Shown: positions 36,531 to 45,002 of the stretch, piece after piece
How the letters are laid out: every line of letters starts with the position of its first letter
Position numbering within the stretch: position 1 is the first letter of the stretch
NCBI GenBank assembly: GCA_017307505.1
Contig: JAFKEE010000043.1
Coordinates: forward strand, 52,679 to 116,678
Direction: 5' to 3'
Source: Acidobacteriota bacterium
GTDB lineage: Bacteria > Acidobacteriota > Terriglobia > Bryobacterales > Bryobacteraceae
Length of the DNA stretch: 64,000 nt
The notes under the pieces: model-generated
What the model was told of the DNA's origin: nothing
The model's database searches: none
What the model saw: the letters and a program-made list of their open reading frames with translations, nothing else
Program-made: the position numbers and the translations under genes

Positions 36531-36808
36531 GCCACTGGACTTACCTGCCATGGATCGCCTCTTTCTACGGAACCTGAAGACTGCTTTGGGCCTCGTTGCA
36601 CTGTCAGAGATGCCGGTTGCCTTTCGCACTCACTCTGTTGGCCGCTCTTCTTCTGCCCAGCCATGGTGTATCCGAGAACGTCTGCTCTATCCCTGAGACC
36701 ACTATAGCCCCGTCCTCCCTGGTACTGCCATCAGACCACACCCTTGGTATTCCGTTGCTTATCCCATTATTTTGTTTAAGTTACCGAGCCGCCTGAAACT
36801 AAGACTCT

Positions 36809-36823
36809 AGTACTGAAAGTACT
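36809..36823 (+). promoter_or_regulatory. Palindrome AGTACT-GAA-AGTACT
   Basis: Two copies of AGTACT (itself palindromic) flank GAA, 128 bases before the GTG start of the PEP-CTERM gene. It may be an operator for a dimeric regulator, possibly the LuxR-type protein at 31.3 kb (inference). Confidence 0.4.
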
Positions 36824-36863
36824 TACCGACCCCAAATAGACATTGACGGGTGGCTAGGGGGAT

Positions 36864-36880
36864 CCTAGGATATACCTAGG
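36864..36880 (+). promoter_or_regulatory. Palindrome CCTAGG-ATATA-CCTAGG
   Basis: Two CCTAGG hexamers separated by ATATA, 71 bases before the PEP-CTERM start. CCTAGG is rare in high-GC DNA because it contains CTAG, so two copies close together are notable. A likely operator, partner unknown. Confidence 0.45.
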
Positions 36881-36951
36881 TCATAAGGGTGGTCACCCTG
36901 AGAGACCGGTGGGTGGAACCACTTATTTGGACTGCCAAGAATGGGGGGGAA

Positions 36952-37671
36952 GTGAAGCACGGAGTTACACGAATATGGTGGTTGGCTGCTGTGGTGTGCA
37001 TTTGTCTTGCGCCGACAGCAATTGCTGACACCGTAAATATGAAAATGATCGGCCTTGGCAACAGTACAGCCATGGCCGGAGACTACGTGAATCCGTATAC
37101 CGCAACGGTCAACGGCGTCACCACCACAGTCATCTGTGATGATTTCGCCGCTGTGACGTACTTGAACGAAACGTGGCAGGCAACGACCCACACTTTCGCC
37201 GATCTGAGCGGTACGCGCTGGGGTGGGCTGCAGGATGCGCTACATCTTTATAACGCAGCTGCCTATCTGACACTCCAACTGCTGGACCCCAATATTTCGA
37301 AGGTCCTGCAAGGCGAGATCTCATTCGCGATCTGGGGGATGTTCACGCCCACCGCCATCACGACCAACTTGGCCAGCTATAGCCCGGCTTATGCCAATGC
37401 GGCTACCCAGTTGAAGAATGCGGCCTTGGCGGCAACATCCAACACGGTCATGGATCAGTTCTCCAACTTTGTGATCTACACGCCTATCGCTGGCACAGCA
37501 GCCAACTGCTGGGGTGCAAAGTGTGCCGCGCCGCCACAGGAGTTTCTGGCTATCACTGGTACGCCCATTCACACACCGGAGACTGCGTCCCTTCCGATCC
37601 TGGCGTTCAATCTGCTCGCTGTCATCGGGGTCATCGCGTTCCTCCGCCGCCGCATGGTGAGCGCCGAATAA
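36952..37671 (+). CDS. PEP-CTERM sorted surface protein
   Basis: A 239-residue exported protein. GTG 36952 has GGGGGGAA just upstream and starts a signal peptide (RIWWLAAVVCICLAPTAIAD). The mature part is low in charge and rich in Ala/Thr/Asn, typical of PEP-CTERM substrates, with Cys pairs near ICDDF and CWGAKC. The C-terminus shows the sorting tail: PETASLP, a hydrophobic helix ILAFNLLAVIGVIAFL, then RRR. PETAS replaces the usual PEPxx, still within known variation. An exosortase would cut here and anchor the protein in the envelope or matrix. A start at 36889 would add 21 residues without a signal peptide. It is followed by a strong terminator. Confidence 0.82.
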   Translation: MKHGVTRIWWLAAVVCICLAPTAIADTVNMKMIGLGNSTAMAGDYVNPYTATVNGVTTTVICDDFAAVTYLNETWQATTHTFADLSGTRWGGLQDALHLYNAAAYLTLQLLDPNISKVLQGEISFAIWGMFTPTAITTNLASYSPAYANAATQLKNAALAATSNTVMDQFSNFVIYTPIAGTAANCWGAKCAAPPQEFLAITGTPIHTPETASLPILAFNLLAVIGVIAFLRRRMVSAE

Positions 37672-37694
37672 AGAGGCCTCAACCTCACGATTGA

Positions 37695-37735
37695 ACAAAA
37701 GGCCGCCGCCCCGGCAAAGGGCAGCGGCCTTTTGT
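37695..37735. terminator. Bidirectional intrinsic terminator
   Basis: ACAAAAGGCCGC (37695-37706) and GCGGCCTTTTGT (37724-37735) form a perfect 12-bp stem with an inner GCCC/GGGC extension. A4 before and T4 after give a terminator on both strands. It separates the PEP-CTERM gene (plus) from the convergent acetyltransferase gene ending at 37740. Confidence 0.9.
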
Positions 37736-37739
37736 ACGT

Positions 37740-38285
37740 TTACTCGCCTTCTTTGTCTGCACGTGTCTTCAGGATGTAGCGAGCCGGCACCCCCACGGCC
37801 GTAGCACCATCCGGAACGTCCTTCACGACGACGGCGTTTGCGCCGACCCGCACGTCCGACCCTACTCGCACCGCGCCGATGATCTTCGCGCCTGCGCCGA
37901 CAAAAACGTCATCGCCCAGCACCGGCGCCCGCTGCCTCTCCGCTCCAATCGTGACCTGGTGCTCGATCATGATGTTGCGCCCCCCCTGGACCGCTCCATT
38001 GATGACCACTCCATGACTGTGCACCAGCACAAAGCGAGGGCCAAACTCGGCACCACGGCCAATGATGCAACTGCCGAAGATGCCATTCAGCTTGTTGAAG
38101 ACCATCGCCAGCAATCCAAACCTGTGACGATGAGACGCCTGCATCAGCCGGTACAGCAGCATTGCCAGTGTGCCGTCGGTCGTCAGGGCTTTCAGGCTGT
38201 TCCGCCCATCTGAGGCCCCATAAAGCCACTCCGCCTTCGCCCGCACATCTTCGCGGAATAGACTCAGCCAGCCTGAGTTGTGCAT
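37740..38285 (-). CDS. Serine acetyltransferase-like hexapeptide-repeat protein
   Basis: A 181-residue left-handed beta-helix acyltransferase. ATG 38285 gives MHNSGWLSLFREDVRAKAEW, then helices (LYRLMQASHRHRFGLL) and a hexapeptide-repeat helix (IIGRGAEFGPRFVLVHSHGV; VLGDDVFVGAGAKIIGAVRV) ending in DGATAVGVPARYI. It resembles CysE-like acetyltransferases of exopolysaccharide loci, which probably O-acetylate a sugar, although true serine acetyltransferase activity is possible. The longer frame starting at 38402 overlaps the upstream GT4 gene and is not needed. It follows that gene by 64 bases on the same strand. Confidence 0.8.
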   Translation of the reverse strand: MHNSGWLSLFREDVRAKAEWLYGASDGRNSLKALTTDGTLAMLLYRLMQASHRHRFGLLAMVFNKLNGIFGSCIIGRGAEFGPRFVLVHSHGVVINGAVQGGRNIMIEHQVTIGAERQRAPVLGDDVFVGAGAKIIGAVRVGSDVRVGANAVVVKDVPDGATAVGVPARYILKTRADKEGE

Positions 38286-38349
38286 AGACTCTACATCACT
38301 CCGATCCCGGCAAATACCGCCCGGCCGAGCCGGGGTCTCACACTGTAGG

Positions 38350-39678
38350 CTAGACAATTCCCGTGGCACGCACCATGCTCGCGGCCAGGCTCCGGCGATC
38401 ATAGAACTCTACAGCCTGACGGTCCTGCTCGATTGGCGCCTGCGCGCCGGATGCGACGGCATAGAGATTCCTGATGGCATCCTGAATCCCCTGACGATCC
38501 TCAGCCGCCACAGTCCAACCGGCGCGGGTCTCGCGCATGATACGGCTCACCTCACCGTCGGGAGGAGTGATGGCCAGGATGGGGATGCCCATGGCAAGGT
38601 ACTCGAACAGCTTCCCGGAATGGACCGTAGGGTTGCCGATGATCAGCAGCAGGCAGTGGCACTCCGTCAGCTTCTGGAACGCCTCCACCTGAGGGAGGAA
38701 CCCCGTTTGAACTACGTCCACTGCCCGGTTTGCCAGCAAGTGGGCCGCGTTGCCGGCCACCCTCCCAATGATCCGCGTCTGCACCCTGCTGCGCCACTCC
38801 TCGGGCATCGCCTCCAGAGCGTCCAGATAGGAAGCCGGCGAGTACACCGGATTGGCGTAGACGGTCCCCATGTACCCTACAATCATCGGCGGGACCGGTA
38901 ATGGCGCTCGGTGGAAGTCCTTCAGCGTATCTGCATCGTACCCGTTGGGAATACAGACAAACTTCGATGCCGGCTGGTCCGGATACCGGCGCACCAGGCT
39001 TTCCACCCAGGGCGGGGTCACTGTCACCACAACATCGGAGGCCTGCACGGCCGCCTTCTCCAGCCGTCCTGCCTCCGCCCGCTTCCATGGAGAGGCTGTG
39101 CCATCCAGTTCAGGCAAGTGGTAGCCCAACCACTCATCGCGTATATCGAGCACAATACGCAGCTTGGGGAATAGCTTGCGTAGTTCGATCGCCATGAAGA
39201 GCAGCGAAAATGGCGGTGCCGTGAGCACCACAGCGCCGACTTTCTGTTCCCTGATGATCCGCGCCGCCTCGTGCACCGAGGGCTTCACCCACAGCAACTG
39301 GGTATCCGGAAATAGAATCCTCTCAGCTGCGGTCTTCACCATCCGCCGCAGCAGCGAGGGCCGCTGAGGTGCCCCTTTCGCTGGGGTGCCCCCACCTCGA
39401 TCCCCGTTCACCGCCTGTTTCACGCGATCCCTGAGTGCACGGGGAGGCTCCCAGGCCGAGGAATGACACACCTGGATACCGGGCGGAACCATGCGTTCCA
39501 GATCCGGGTCCAAACCGTGCTGGGAGATCGGATCCTGCGCGGTCAGCACAGACACGTCCACACCGGCATCCGGCATGTATCGAGCCATGGCCAGTGCCCG
39601 CTGAACACCCACACCGCCACAAGGTGGGAATAGATAGCTCACGAGCAACACGCGGGGACGATCCATAGAGGCAGTCAT
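38350..39678 (-). CDS. Glycosyltransferase family 4
   Basis: A 442-residue GT-B glycosyltransferase. Seen: LLVSYLFPPCGGVGVQRALA with the glycine-rich acceptor loop, LRIVLDIRDEWLGYHLPEL, SDVVVTVTPPWVESLVRRYP and VCIPNGYDADTL linking the domains, then VGYMGTVYANPVY, IGRVAGNAAHLL and VHSGKLFEYLAMGIPILAI with the E-x7-E-like donor-binding motif. ATG 39678 (MTASMDRPRVLLVSY) is preferred to a longer frame from 39798; ATG 39666 is also possible. It precedes the hexapeptide acetyltransferase gene, so both may act on the same sugar. The substrate is not known. Confidence 0.87.
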   Translation of the reverse strand: MTASMDRPRVLLVSYLFPPCGGVGVQRALAMARYMPDAGVDVSVLTAQDPISQHGLDPDLERMVPPGIQVCHSSAWEPPRALRDRVKQAVNGDRGGGTPAKGAPQRPSLLRRMVKTAAERILFPDTQLLWVKPSVHEAARIIREQKVGAVVLTAPPFSLLFMAIELRKLFPKLRIVLDIRDEWLGYHLPELDGTASPWKRAEAGRLEKAAVQASDVVVTVTPPWVESLVRRYPDQPASKFVCIPNGYDADTLKDFHRAPLPVPPMIVGYMGTVYANPVYSPASYLDALEAMPEEWRSRVQTRIIGRVAGNAAHLLANRAVDVVQTGFLPQVEAFQKLTECHCLLLIIGNPTVHSGKLFEYLAMGIPILAITPPDGEVSRIMRETRAGWTVAAEDRQGIQDAIRNLYAVASGAQAPIEQDRQAVEFYDRRSLAASMVRATGIV

Positions 39679-39982
39679 TATAGTAACCCACTGCTCACGG
39701 TACGATCCTCCGGTGCGGGCTATAGGTGCAACAGCCGGGTAAGTGATGGTGGGCTGCGGTTTGCGGCGGAACAGCGGTGGCGCAATCCGTGGTGGCAATG
39801 CGCCAGTGGGCGGGCATGAACAGAGTGGGGGCGCAGCAGGATACTGGTCAACAATTGATCGGGGCAGCCTGGAGCACGGCTGCCCTCAAGATGTGCGGCC
39901 CAGGGCCGGGCGGCGCGATGACTGTTGCTCTACAGAGCCTTCCTTGGGGAAGACCCCGCCTCGCAAGTCCGCCTGCGGGCTA
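39679..39982. other. Intergenic stretch between GT4 and dockerin-type gene
   Basis: About 304 bases. Overlapping open frames lack ribosome-binding sites and family resemblance. It holds a perfect 8-bp hairpin at 39862-39885 and a GGGG/CCCC hairpin near 39944-39955, plus the GT4 promoter region. No gene is supported. Confidence 0.5.
39862..39885 (-). terminator. 8-bp hairpin downstream of the dockerin-type gene
   Basis: GGGCAGCC (39862-39869) and GGCTGCCC (39878-39885) with an 8-base loop. On the minus strand it lies about 100 bases after the dockerin-type stop; without a T run it is a possible but unproven terminator. Confidence 0.4.
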
Positions 39983-40489
39983 CTAGGGCGTCGGAACAAC
40001 GGCCGAAGCCTGTGCCGAATAGACGCTCTCTCCTGTGCTGCTTACCGCCGTAACCACGTAGTAGTAGGTCTGGCCGGACACAACACCCGAGTCGATATAG
40101 CTGGTGCCTGCAACCGCGGCCGGCTTCACCAGTGAATACGGCCCGCCCGACGCGGTACCACGATAGACCTTGTAGCCCGTCACGCCCTGGGACGTGCTGG
40201 CCGTCCAGGTCAACGTCACGGCATGCGGGTTGCCAACGATGCAACTGCTTGAAATTGCGTTACTCACACGCTGAACTACAACTACGTTGCAGACACCCTC
40301 ACCCATGATGTTGGCACTGCACGCGGTCTGGCCGAGGCTCATATTGACTGCCAGGTTGTAGTCGGTGCTGTTCACGGATCCGTCACCGTTCAAGTCGCAG
40401 GCTGTGGTGGACGTGGCCTGAGCCCAGGCGAAGTTCGCCACCAGAAAGAGACTCGCGGTCATTAGTGTAAGAAGAGGCTTGCGCATCAT
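39983..40489 (-). CDS. Secreted dockerin-type I plus fibronectin type III protein
   Basis: A 168-residue exported protein. ATG 40489 (40486 also possible) begins a signal peptide ending near ANFAWAQ. Residues about 30-90 are dockerin-like: a calcium-loop motif DLNGDGSVNSTDYNLAVN followed by a degenerate second half (NIMGEGVCNVVVVQRVSNA). Residues 95-165 are a fibronectin III-type sandwich (VTLTWTASTSQGVTGYKVYR, SGQTYYYVVTAVSSTGES). Cys residues near ACDLNG, ACSAN, VCNV and SCIVG could make disulfides. A dockerin needs a cohesin partner; the cohesin-like protein at 30.4 kb is a candidate (inference). Many acidobacterial dockerins have no proven partner. Confidence 0.75.
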   Translation of the reverse strand: MMRKPLLTLMTASLFLVANFAWAQATSTTACDLNGDGSVNSTDYNLAVNMSLGQTACSANIMGEGVCNVVVVQRVSNAISSSCIVGNPHAVTLTWTASTSQGVTGYKVYRGTASGGPYSLVKPAAVAGTSYIDSGVVSGQTYYYVVTAVSSTGESVYSAQASAVVPTP

Positions 40490-41106
40490 TGCTATCCTTG
40501 CCGAACTGTCAAATTCCAACATCTTCAGGGGCCCTGTCCTACACGAGGTCGAACCTATGGCAAACCCAGGATATGGGTTCCCTGCCCCACTATTTTCGTA
40601 CTCACTCGTCTATCGACCTTCCACCTTTCGCCCATTAGCGGGTAAGAGAGGAAAGAGGTCGAAACTCGGTAAGCACCTGAGCCTTGGCGGGATCGACGAC
40701 CGGCCGGCCGCCGTCTACTACCATCGCTAAAACAAGACTTTACGGCCCGAATCAATGCAACCCACGGGGCTGCGGGTCTCTTGGTCCGGACACTGATCCA
40801 ACCCAAACGCAGTGCAATTGTCTTACCAGTTTGCAATCTCTATTGCGTTCAATAATTTACTGAGTGGCGAAATCGCACAGCCCTGGGAATCATCCAAACT
40901 CCTAGTACTTCTTCCTGGCGGATTCGGTAAATATTACCGCATGCCCCTGGCGAAGGCAGCCCGGCGTCCTTCCAGCCGATTGCAGGAGCCCTCCGGATTC
41001 GGCCATCATTGTTGGTCTTGCCCTGCCCGTAAGAGTATGCTGTGTAGAGGTCTGCCACGCATTTCGTCCAAACTTAAACGCGGACCGTCACTTCGGGGGT
41101 ACGGGC
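40490..41106. other. Gene-poor divergent region
   Basis: About 617 bases lie between the divergent dockerin-type and Ig-like membrane genes. No gene is supported; short frames on both strands have no ribosome-binding site or recognisable domain. A weak sigma-70-like pair, TTGCAA (40831-40836) and TAATTT (40853-40858) with 16-base spacing, could drive the plus-strand genes. The inverted repeat at 40925-40939 is listed separately. Confidence 0.5.
40925..40939 (+). promoter_or_regulatory. Inverted repeat CGGTAA-ATA-TTACCG
   Basis: Six-base arms with a three-base centre, in a long gap upstream of the secreted-protein operon. A possible operator for a dimeric regulator. Confidence 0.35.
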
Positions 41107-41733
41107 TTGTCCTGTCATAGCCTTATTGCTCTTCTTCTTGTTGGTCTTCTGATCTCGCCGGGTTCGCTTTCAGCGCAGCAACCACCCGCTCCGGCGGCCC
41201 CTTCCGGCCCGCCTCGCGGCTCTGCCCAGGGAAAGATCAAGATCCTCGTTCTCGAGGGCCAGAACGCCACCAATAGTCTCCGGTCCAAAACAGCCATCAG
41301 CCCGGTGGTCCAGGTTCTCGATTCACTCGAGCAGCCCGTGGAAGGTGCGACGGTGACATTTGAGGTGGCCCCCACCGGACCCGGTGGCCTCTTCGGAACG
41401 GCGCCCCTGGCGACCACCCGGACAGACTATACCGGTCAGGCCACTGCCGCCTTCACCCCCAACAGCACACCAGGAACGTTCACCATCAAGGTCAAAGCCA
41501 CCATCGGCGATCAGTCCTCCGAGATCGGTATCCGCCAGACGAACGACTCGAAATCATCCGAGGCGATGCTACCGGTTCCGCCCAAACCCTGGTTCAAGAA
41601 TTGGAAGTGGTGGGCTGTGATCGGCGCCGGCGCGGGTGCCGGCGTCGCGGCCGCCGTGATTCTCAGCAACCGGGGCAATACTTCCACAATCACCATTTCC
41701 CCCGGTCCCATCGTTATCGGAGGTCCGAACTAA
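41107..41733 (+). CDS. Membrane-anchored Ig-like protein
   Basis: A 208-residue protein of unknown function. A TTG start at 41107 gives a signal peptide (LIALLLVGLLISPGSLSAQ), a proline-rich linker, then a single beta-sandwich (about 40-135) like bacterial Ig-like domains: VVQVLDSLEQPVEGATVTFE and TTRTDYTGQATAAFTPNST. A tryptophan-rich stretch (WFKNWKWWAVIGAGAGAGVA) precedes a hydrophobic helix ending AAAVILS, with a short tail outside or in the cytoplasm. The following gene starts four bases after the stop, so it is probably the first gene of a three-gene run. It may anchor or present a matrix component (inference). Confidence 0.65.
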   Translation: MSCHSLIALLLVGLLISPGSLSAQQPPAPAAPSGPPRGSAQGKIKILVLEGQNATNSLRSKTAISPVVQVLDSLEQPVEGATVTFEVAPTGPGGLFGTAPLATTRTDYTGQATAAFTPNSTPGTFTIKVKATIGDQSSEIGIRQTNDSKSSEAMLPVPPKPWFKNWKWWAVIGAGAGAGVAAAVILSNRGNTSTITISPGPIVIGGPN

Positions 41734-41737
41734 ATCC

Positions 41738-42730
41738 ATGTCTCCGGCGATTCGTCTGAGCTGGGCCTTGTGCGGCTTAGCCCTCTCCTGCTTCTCCCAA
41801 AGTCTTCAGATTGGTGGCCCCATCACGGGCTTCGTATTCGACGCGCCGACCACGTCGCTCCGCCAGGTTCTCGGCATGCCGGGAGCCGCCCGGCTCAGCA
41901 CCCCTGTCCTCTCCGAAGTGGATTGGGCGTCTGTCGCCCCGAATGGCCAGATGGCTCTCGTCACGCGCCAGGGAGAGACCCGCCTCGTCTCCCGCGACAA
42001 CATCGGCCAGGACCCGGCCGGCACCCTCGTGGAGTCCGCGGTCGCAGAGCCTCAACTCTCTGCCTGGGCCGCCGATTCCTCCTCCGTTGTTCTTTATTCG
42101 TCATCCTCCCGCTCCCTCCAGTGGGTGCGCTTCTCCGCCCAGACAGCCACTGCGGAGGCCCCCATCCCGTTGACCGGCGTTGACGGGACAGTAACTGCTC
42201 TCGCCGCGGACGCCACCTCCAACCTGGCGCTGGTGGCGGTTGCCGGCGCCGGAGTCTATCGGGTCAGCACCACGGATGGCACCACCCAGGTGCTCGCCTC
42301 TGGCGATATCTCCGCCATCGCGCTCGAACCCGGCGGCGCCACGCTCTGGGCAGCCGACAGAACCAACGCGCAAGTCCTGCAGGTCCTCAATCCCGGCTCC
42401 TCCGAACCGGCGGCCTCTGCCCTTCTCGCCGATCCCGAGAAACTGGCCGACGTCTCCGCCCTCGGCCTCAGCTCCGACCGGAAACAGCTCTATCTCGCCA
42501 GCCGCACCACCCAACTGCTGTATGGGTTCGATCGCTCCGCCTCGCAGCTCTCCGACGGCATCGCGCTGGATGCACCTGTGACAGCTCTGCTTCCCCTGGG
42601 AAGACCTTCCCTGCTCCTGCTGGGAGCCCGGGATAAAGCGGGCGCGGCTCTCTACGTCCTGGATGAACGATCCGGGCCAGGCATCTTCTTCGTTCCGGCA
42701 CCCGCGGGAGAAGGAGACTCCGCCCAATGA
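41738..42730 (+). CDS. Secreted beta-propeller-like protein
   Basis: A 330-residue exported protein. The signal peptide is near LSWALCGLALSCFSQ. The rest shows repeated strand patterns of about 40-45 residues typical of a beta-propeller or YVTN-like fold, such as SVAPNGQMALVTRQGETRLV, SAWAADSSSVVLYSSSSRSL, AISAIALEPGG-type blocks and LGLSSDRKQLYLASRTTQLL. No catalytic motif is seen. ATG 41738 has GGAGGT upstream (41719-41724). It overlaps the next gene by four bases, so both are probably co-made. Propellers often act as protein-binding scaffolds in secreted complexes; the partner here is unknown. Confidence 0.65.
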   Translation: MSPAIRLSWALCGLALSCFSQSLQIGGPITGFVFDAPTTSLRQVLGMPGAARLSTPVLSEVDWASVAPNGQMALVTRQGETRLVSRDNIGQDPAGTLVESAVAEPQLSAWAADSSSVVLYSSSSRSLQWVRFSAQTATAEAPIPLTGVDGTVTALAADATSNLALVAVAGAGVYRVSTTDGTTQVLASGDISAIALEPGGATLWAADRTNAQVLQVLNPGSSEPAASALLADPEKLADVSALGLSSDRKQLYLASRTTQLLYGFDRSASQLSDGIALDAPVTALLPLGRPSLLLLGARDKAGAALYVLDERSGPGIFFVPAPAGEGDSAQ

Positions 42731-44934
42731 AGACCCGGCTCTCCACTCTCTTCCTGCTGGCATCCGCATTTACCGTGGCCCAGGGCCAGCTCCTGATCCG
42801 TGTCCAACAGGGCAACAACATCGCGCAGGTGGCCAACGGCGGCACCATCACGGTCAACTCCACCGGCGTGGCCCAGCCGAAGACACTGGTCGTCACCGTC
42901 ACCTACACCGGAACCACCAGCATCTCCTTCTCGCAGCCCCCCCAGATCCTGGGCTCTCCGGACTTCACCGTCAGCCGCGCCCCGGCCGGCAGCACCAGCC
43001 TCGGGCCGAATCAAAGCCTGACCATGGAGCTTCGCTACCTGCCCGGCAGCAGCCAGCAGGCCCTCAGCGAGTTGGACTACCCCTTCACGGTGGCGGGTGC
43101 GGCTTCCTCTGACCCCACACAGCCCGCGACTTCCACCCCCGGACTGCTCGTCCTCGGTCTGAACGGACTCACGCCGGAATACTCTCTGAATTACAGCCTG
43201 AGCCTGGACAGCAACGTCGTAGGTCTGCCTCCCAATGGGGTTCTGCCTTTCACGGATACCCCGGTGAACAACACCACGCTGGCCTCCATGGCGCTCATCA
43301 ACCGGGGCAGCGGTACCGGTCAGGTGATGTCCGTCAGCACCACCGGCGACGCTTTCTCGCTCGTTTCCCTCCCGCTGATACCAACTCAGCTGGCTGCGGG
43401 CGGCGGACTCCAGTTCCAGGTTCGCTATCGCCCCCGGCAGGCAGGAACCGATACTGGAACGCTCAGCATTACCTTTGAGGGCGGCACCACTTACACCGTC
43501 AGCCTGAAAGGCCGCGGCATCGCCTCTTACCTGACCTACTCTCTGGTTCCCGCCAGCGGCACGCCCCAGTCACTGACCCCGAACCAGACCATAGAGATGC
43601 CCGGCGCCGCGGTCAATGGCAAATCGTCAGTTTTCATCAAAATACAGAACACCAGCGGGCTGGACATCACGGTAAGCAGCATTGCAGTCACGGGCGCTGC
43701 CTTCCAGGTCAGCGGTTTACCCTTCCTGCCCTTCAGCATGCCGCCAGGGGATACCCAACTCTTCACGCTCACCTTTGCGCCCACAGAGGCAGGTGCACAA
43801 ACGGGCCGCCTGCGCATCGGTAACGACACCTTCGACCTCGTCGGCAACCAGCAGAGCTCCCGGCTCACTTACTCCTACACCGGAGCTTCCGGCGTGACGC
43901 CTCTGGTGCCCCAGGGCAGCCTCATTTTCCCGAACCTCCAGGTGGGACGGACCGCCACGGTCCCGTTCACCGTCCGGAACGAAGGCACCGCGCCGGCGGT
44001 TCTTTCCAGCGTCGCGATCCTGCCGCCGGGCAGCGGCAAGCCCGTGTTCACCCTCATCGGTTTGCCCGCTCTGCCGGCCACCATTCAGCCCAACGCGACC
44101 CTTTCGTTCACAATCCAGTTCGCGCCAACCACCACCAGCCTGGCGACGGCCACGCTCCGGATCGATTCCGATACCTTCACTCTCTCCGGTGTAGGCACCA
44201 CTCCTGATCCGCTGCCCACTTACACCTTCCAGGGACCCACCAGCGCCCAACCGTTCCAGCAGCCCACCATCGGTCTCACCCTGGCTTCCGCCTATGCCGT
44301 GAATCTCACCGGCACTCTGACCCTGAGCACGGCCTCCGACATCGCCACGGACGATCCGTCCGTCCAGTTCGTCTCAGGCAGCCGCGTCGCCACCTTCACC
44401 ATCCCGGCCGGCAGCACCACCGCCGTCTTCGCCGGGGGCTCTACGCAAATCCGCTTCCAGACCGGCAGCGTCGCCGGCACCATCTTTGTGACGCCCGCCT
44501 TCGCCACCGAAGGGGGCCTCGACCTCACGCCGGACAAACCCAGGCAGTTCCAGGTCAGCCTGGCTGCCACCGCGCCTCAGGTGCTCGACCTGAGCATCGG
44601 TTCGCGCACCGGCACCGGCTTCACTCTGCTGCTCACCGGCAATACAACCACCCGGTCCCTCAGCAAGATCACGGTCAGCTTCAAGGGCAAGCCCGGGTAC
44701 AACTTCCCGCAAACCGACTTCAGCCAGGACCTGACGACCAAATCCTATGTCTGGTTCAGCTCGGCGTCCGCTCAGGCGTTTGGCGGCCAGTTCCAGATTC
44801 AGGTTCCCTTCACCCTGACCAATAGCGACTCATCGTCCTCGGCGACACAGCCTATCCAGGCCATCGAATCCGTAACGGTGACCGTGACCAACAGCGTGGG
44901 CGCCTCGACCGCCGTGACCGTGCCAATTTCGTAA
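42727..44934 (+). CDS. Secreted choice-of-anchor-D/ASH repeat protein
   Basis: A 735-residue exported protein; signal peptide MKTRLSTLFLLASAFTVAQG. It is a chain of ASPM-SPD-2-Hydin (choice-of-anchor D) beta-sandwiches: TGVAQPKTLVVTVTYTGTTS, LASMALINRGSGTGQVMSVS, FPNLQVGRTATVPFTVRNEG with the usual FTLxFAPT-type ending (FTLTFAPTEAG, FTIQFAPTTTS), and a more divergent C-terminal region ending in a Thr/Val-rich strand (VTVTVTNSVGASTAVTV). No C-terminal sorting tail is seen. It resembles the C-terminal repeats of the giant protein at 9.4 kb. It is probably a structural matrix component. An inverted repeat just downstream may terminate transcription. Confidence 0.75.
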   Translation: MKTRLSTLFLLASAFTVAQGQLLIRVQQGNNIAQVANGGTITVNSTGVAQPKTLVVTVTYTGTTSISFSQPPQILGSPDFTVSRAPAGSTSLGPNQSLTMELRYLPGSSQQALSELDYPFTVAGAASSDPTQPATSTPGLLVLGLNGLTPEYSLNYSLSLDSNVVGLPPNGVLPFTDTPVNNTTLASMALINRGSGTGQVMSVSTTGDAFSLVSLPLIPTQLAAGGGLQFQVRYRPRQAGTDTGTLSITFEGGTTYTVSLKGRGIASYLTYSLVPASGTPQSLTPNQTIEMPGAAVNGKSSVFIKIQNTSGLDITVSSIAVTGAAFQVSGLPFLPFSMPPGDTQLFTLTFAPTEAGAQTGRLRIGNDTFDLVGNQQSSRLTYSYTGASGVTPLVPQGSLIFPNLQVGRTATVPFTVRNEGTAPAVLSSVAILPPGSGKPVFTLIGLPALPATIQPNATLSFTIQFAPTTTSLATATLRIDSDTFTLSGVGTTPDPLPTYTFQGPTSAQPFQQPTIGLTLASAYAVNLTGTLTLSTASDIATDDPSVQFVSGSRVATFTIPAGSTTAVFAGGSTQIRFQTGSVAGTIFVTPAFATEGGLDLTPDKPRQFQVSLAATAPQVLDLSIGSRTGTGFTLLLTGNTTTRSLSKITVSFKGKPGYNFPQTDFSQDLTTKSYVWFSSASAQAFGGQFQIQVPFTLTNSDSSSSATQPIQAIESVTVTVTNSVGASTAVTVPIS

Positions 44935-44969
44935 GAACGCTCAAGCCTGCCTCGTTCAACCCGCACAAT

Positions 44970-44990
44970 AGTGCAAGAACCACTTGCACT
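44970..44990. terminator. Convergent inverted repeat
   Basis: AGTGCAAG (44970-44977) and CTTGCACT (44983-44990) with a 5-base loop lie in the 68-base gap between the ASH-repeat gene (plus) and the GNAT toxin gene (minus). No T run, so a weak bidirectional terminator. Confidence 0.5.
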
Positions 44991-45002
44991 GTTGCCGGTG
45001 GA

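Larger units (their letters stand above)
36531..36951. other. Divergent intergenic region before the PEP-CTERM gene
   Basis: About 420 bases with no convincing gene. It must hold divergent promoters for the TPR lipoprotein (minus) and the PEP-CTERM protein (plus). Two palindromic elements stand out at 36809-36823 and 36864-36880, listed separately. An imperfect hairpin (AGGGTG/CACCCT) sits at 36886-36899. No sigma-54 site with correct spacing was found. Confidence 0.55.

Noticed and set aside
36740..36780. Sigma-54-like TTGGTATTCCGTTGCTT near 36.75 kb
   Set aside because: Only 9 bases lie between GG and GC, not the required 10, so a sigma-54 promoter is not supported.
40555..41120. Short open frames on both strands in the 40.5-41.1 kb gap
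   Set aside because: They overlap each other, lack ribosome-binding sites and show no protein-like features.
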